From NCBI GenBank assembly GCA_001792895.1, contig MARA01000006.1:992001-1056000 (forward strand): a stretch of DNA of 64,000 bases, in the 5' to 3' direction. The position numbers and the translations under genes are program-made. This DNA comes from Lentinus brumalis (taxonomy: Eukaryota; Basidiomycota; Agaricomycetes; Polyporales; Polyporaceae). Every line of letters starts with the position of its first letter. The first letter of the stretch is position 1. Shown one piece after another: positions 60,365 to 64,000 of this stretch. The notes beneath the pieces are model-generated. The model had not been told where the DNA came from and did not search any database. It saw only the letters and a list, made by a program, of their open reading frames with translations.

Positions 60365-63300
60365 ATGAGCGACACGGCGTCCCCTCCGCCACCTGGGCGC
60401 ACCATTGACATCGAGCTCGGAGGACAAGAGGTCATTACGGTCGAGCTTGACAGCCTCGATGAACAACCGGATGACTTGATAGATCTCTTGAGGGAGGGTC
60501 AGTGTAGAGTGGGCATATGGTTACGGCTTGCGGCGGAGTATTGGCGAAGGGGACTGTTGGACGCGGCGGACAAGATTGCTCAGGCCGCGAAAACAAGTGC
60601 GTAATAGCCTGCACCACACCATCCCCAATCTCATTCCTGTCTAAGGTCTGGAAGCAAGCGGAAACACCGCTTCTCTGATCCCCGTGTATACATTCATGGC
60701 GAACCTGCAGATAGCTCGTGCCGCGAAGGCACCAAAGCTCATCCTTCCCCATGCCGGTATGTTTGCCATGACCTGTACGCTCAGTACTGTTGCCGATGCG
60801 CCTCAAAGTTCATGACAGTATGGTTGCGGAAAAGCCACGAGAGCACTACAACCGAGAGGCTGCAAGTCAGTTCAACACCGGACAAAATCTACTACTAGAT
60901 TTGCCCGTTACTGGCACGTCTCAACTATCGCACCTGACACGAGGCGCCCTCTACTTGAGCCAAGGCAAATGGGAGGACGGCCAGAGAGCGTTCGACACCA
61001 TCCTCATGGAGAAGCCCACCAACATCCCCGCTTTGCTCGGCAAGGTCGAAGCCATATATTGTCGTCCGAGAACGTTACTCACCACGGTGCATAGGCCAAA
61101 CTTGCGTATGCGCGCCGTCAATATCCGCAGGCGTTGAAGCTCTTCCAACGTGTACTGCAGCTGAACCCCAACACTCTGCCGGATCCTCGGATAGGCATCG
61201 GTCTTTGCTTCTGGTCCATGGACCACAAGGCGAAAGCGAAGGCTGCATGGGAGCGCAGTGTTGAAGTGGTGCGTCTCTCTGCAGACTGTGACGCGTTCCG
61301 GATGCGATTGTCTGCCGTAGAATCCTGGAGAGTGGTCCGCAAGCCTCCTGCTCGGTCTCGAAGCATTGAACGCGAGTAAGGACGAGAGTCGGTCAGAGGA
61401 GGAGCGCCGAGAAGGATTAATGAAAGGTACTCGGCTCATTGAGCGGGCCTTCAAAGCGAATCCGCGGAACTCAGCCGCTGCGAATGCACTGTGTGAACTG
61501 CTGTTGCAGAAAGGAGATACCAAACGCGTGAGTCTCGGTCAGCAAACATCTGGACGAAGGGTAACTTACTACGCGCAACAGGCTTTCAAACTGGCGGAGC
61601 GCACCATACAATTCGCCGACGTCAAGGGAATCTTGTGCGATGGTTACATCCGGGCAGGCCGGGTATGCCACAAGGGTGGCTTGATCAAAGAGGCGACCGC
61701 GCACTTCAACAAGGCGAAAGAAGCACGACAGGACAGCGTTTTGGCGACAGTCGGCCTTGCGCAGATGCAGCTCAAGAACGGTGAGCGAGGACGCAGCGCG
61801 TCCGGTGCTTCGCTGACGTGATCTCAGACGAGGCTGCTGCCGCCATTCACACGTTGGACAGCTTTCTGCAGGCCTCGACGAACCAGAAGTCGATCGAGCT
61901 GTCCGCGATGCTTGCGTCAATACGGGCGAGCCCTAGGCCAGGCATGAGCAGTGCCGACAAGCAGGAGGAAAAGACTCGTGCACGGGAGCTGTTCGATCGC
62001 GTCACGAAGGCCCTGGGCGCGGTCGGCGACCCTCTCGCGCAGACAAATGGCCAAACGCAGGGCTTGACTTCGTCCGCTCGCAAGCTCGGGGAGGACGCCG
62101 AGATGTACATCGAAATCGCGAAGCTCTACCAGGACGACAACCACGAGCGCATGGAGCGTGCGTACAAGCAAGCCTTGAAGAACAGCGAAGCGTCAGGGTC
62201 ACCGGAACCCCGGCTGTTGAACAACCTTGCCGCTTTAGAGCATCTGCACGAACATCTCGACGACGCGCGGAATCTGTACGAGCAGGCCTTGACGCATGCG
62301 GCAAGTCTGGACCAGTCTTCGGCGGAGGCGATGTCGACCTCTATTCTCTACAATCTTGCGCGGGTGTACGAGGATCAAGGGGAGACCGCGAAGGCTAAGG
62401 AGGCGTACGGCAAGCTCCTTGCACGACACCCAGAGTATGTCGATGGTGAGTATTCGGTATGCAGCCCGTATTCCGATCACGTTCTGACTATATTGTAGCC
62501 AAGGTCCGGCTTGCCCAGATGCTCGCCGACCTCAACCAGTACAACGAAGCTCACGACCTCTTCAAGCAAGCGCTCTCTTCACAACCCACCAATCTCAACC
62601 TGCGCGCATCCTACACCCACTTCCTCATGCAGTTCAATCAGTCGAAAGCGGCTAAGGACTTCGTGTTCCTCACCCTCCGTGACCACGACAAGTATGACCT
62701 CTACTCAATATGCGCCGTGGCATGGCTGCAATACCATGCAGCTCGCGAGAACCGGGATGGCAGCCCCGAGGGTATCAAGGACCGACGGCGTAATTTCCAG
62801 CGGGCGGCCGAATACTATCACAAAGCTCTGCAAATAGATCCCCTCTGCGCTGTCGCCGCCCAGGGCCTGGCCATCGTCGTGGTGGAAGACGCGCTGGGCA
62901 ATCTTGGAGGCGCGCTCGGGCCTATTACGAACGATGAGGGCGCGAAGCGGCTGAAGAACTCGCGGGAGGCGCTGGACATCTTTGCGAAGGTGCGCGAGTC
63001 CATCAACGACGGGAGCGTGTACACGAACATGGGCCACTGCTATTATGCGCGGGACGAGTATGACCGGGCGATTGAGAGCGTGAGTCTGCTAACAGTCGAA
63101 ATTCTTTGCTGTGAGGTGTGGAAGCTGAAGCGGTCGTTGTCGCTGGGTTGCAGTATGAGACAGCATCGAGGAGGTTCTACGGCGGGCGGGACGTGGCTGT
63201 GCTGCTCTGTCTGTGCCGAGCGTGGTATGCGAAGGCGAACAAAGACCAGTCGTTTAGCGCAATTACCACAGCGCTGCAGTACGCCCAGAAGGTCTGTGAC

Positions 63301-64000
63301 CGTCGCTTGGCGTACAGTTCCAGACTTCGTGCTAATTGTTGGCTGTATTTCCCAGGCCCTGCACCTGCATCCGAACGACAAGGCTACTTTGTACAACATC
63401 GCCATGATTCAGCAGAAGGCAGCCGAATTGATGATGGCCGTACCCCCTGCGAAGCGGTCTCTAAAAGATCTTCAGAGGGCCGTCGAGCAAGCGGCTCATG
63501 CGCAGAAGTAGGTCTCTCCTTGTGTTGCTCCGCGTCGTTGGTTGACGGACACCTTGCAGGCTGTTCGGCTCTCTTGCAGCTGATGCGTCACATACAGTTC
63601 CGTACAGCCGCGAGATTGCAGACCAGCGTCGGAAGTACGGCGATAGCATGCTTCGGCGATGCGAGGAGCATCTATCGACGCAGAAGCAGTATGAGGCCGA
63701 GTCGCAGGCCAAGGTTCAGGCTGCACGGCAACGGCGACAGGAGGAGAAGGAGCGGCAGGAGGCTGCTGAGGTACGTCGTTCGATCAAGCTTCTGACTGGG
63801 TATGGTAATGATCTGTGTCTCCAACGTACAGCGCGACCGGCTCGAGGAGTTGCGCAAGCAGGCAGAGAAGCTCGCGGAGGAGCGTCGGATTGCCAGGGAG
63901 CAGGCCCTCGAGTGGACGAGAGAGGTGAAGCGGATGGAGAGCGACGAGGAACGGGAGAAGGCGGCGAAGAAGGCGAAGCGCGGGAAGCGGTCGGAGAACG
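60365..64000 (+). CDS. CTR9: RNA polymerase II-associated factor CTR9 (Paf1 complex, TPR protein), 3' end missing
   Basis: Ctr9 is the tetratricopeptide scaffold of the Paf1 elongation complex. ATG 60365 gives MSDTASPPPPGRTIDIELGG, then DLIDLLREGQCRVGIWLRLA. Successive exons carry TPR-like helices: NREAASQFNTGQNLLLDLPV, HLTRGALYLSQGKWEDGQRA, NPNTLPDPRIGIGLCFWSMD, AWERSVEV, AFKANPRNSAAANALCELLL, LLNNLAALEHLHEHLDDARN, SILYNLARVYEDQGETAKAK, KVRLAQMLADLNQYNEAHDL and AAEYYHKALQIDPLCAVAAQ. TNMGHCYYARDEYDRAIES follows, then LHPNDKATLYNIAMIQQKAA. After about 63690 the sequence turns to the charged coiled-coil end (EEKERQEAAE, AREQALEWTREVKRMESDEE). The window ends inside this basic region. At least ten introns of about 45-65 nt are present. 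About 900 residues are visible out of roughly 1,000-1,100 expected. The identification is firm. Confidence 0.94.

Overview
The window is fungal nuclear DNA, most likely from a basidiomycete (Agaricomycetes-like). Almost every gene is cut by many short GT..AG introns of about 45-70 nt. The coding DNA is GC-rich, and the gene set is typical of Dikarya (PPG1 phosphatase, CWC24, ADA2, CTR9, a Gti1/Pac2 regulator, a CYS3-like bZIP). There are no operons and I saw no bacterial signals. Exon models were built by eye from splice sites, reading phase and family conservation. Gene ends are usually firm, but some starts and small exons are not.

Layout. 0-7 kb: 3' end of eIF2-alpha (+), a YMC1-like mitochondrial carrier (-), a small hypothetical gene (-), and an NADH pyrophosphatase (+). 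7-14 kb: a Ser/Pro-rich basic protein (-), then a membrane protein (-) head to head with a CRAL-TRIO/Sec14 protein (+). 15-24 kb: PPG1 phosphatase (-), a C2H2 zinc-finger protein (+), and the splicing factor CWC24 (-). 26-32 kb: a CYS3/MetR-type bZIP (-) and a mannose-1-phosphate guanylyltransferase of bacterial type with a coiled-coil N-terminal extension (-). 32-45 kb is gene-poor and holds one clear gene, a Gti1/Pac2 (WOR1/RYP1-type) regulator (-). 44.7-47 kb: a glycolipid transfer protein (-) sharing a 213-bp promoter with a free-methionine-(R)-sulfoxide reductase (+). 50-57 kb: an unrecognised six-exon gene (+), a poorly resolved candidate (-), a CoA-binding protein (-), and a membrane-anchored cysteine-synthase-like enzyme (+). 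57-64 kb: SAGA subunit ADA2 (-) divergent from Paf1-complex subunit CTR9 (+, runs off the window).

Themes. Transcription and RNA are represented by ADA2, CTR9, CWC24, bZIP, Gti1/Pac2, C2H2 and eIF2-alpha. Sulphur and redox metabolism is represented by the CYS3-like bZIP, the cysteine-synthase-like enzyme, methionine sulfoxide reductase and NADH pyrophosphatase. Lipid handling is represented by the Sec14-like protein and GLTP. These genes are scattered and do not form a biosynthetic cluster.

Most notable are the bacterial-type GDP-mannose pyrophosphorylase, a 6-nt micro-exon in the cysteine-synthase-like gene, and three introns of about 470-540 nt in genes whose other introns are short. About half of the window carries no gene I can defend. 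Those stretches contain many open frames with arginine/serine/alanine-rich translations that look like chance.
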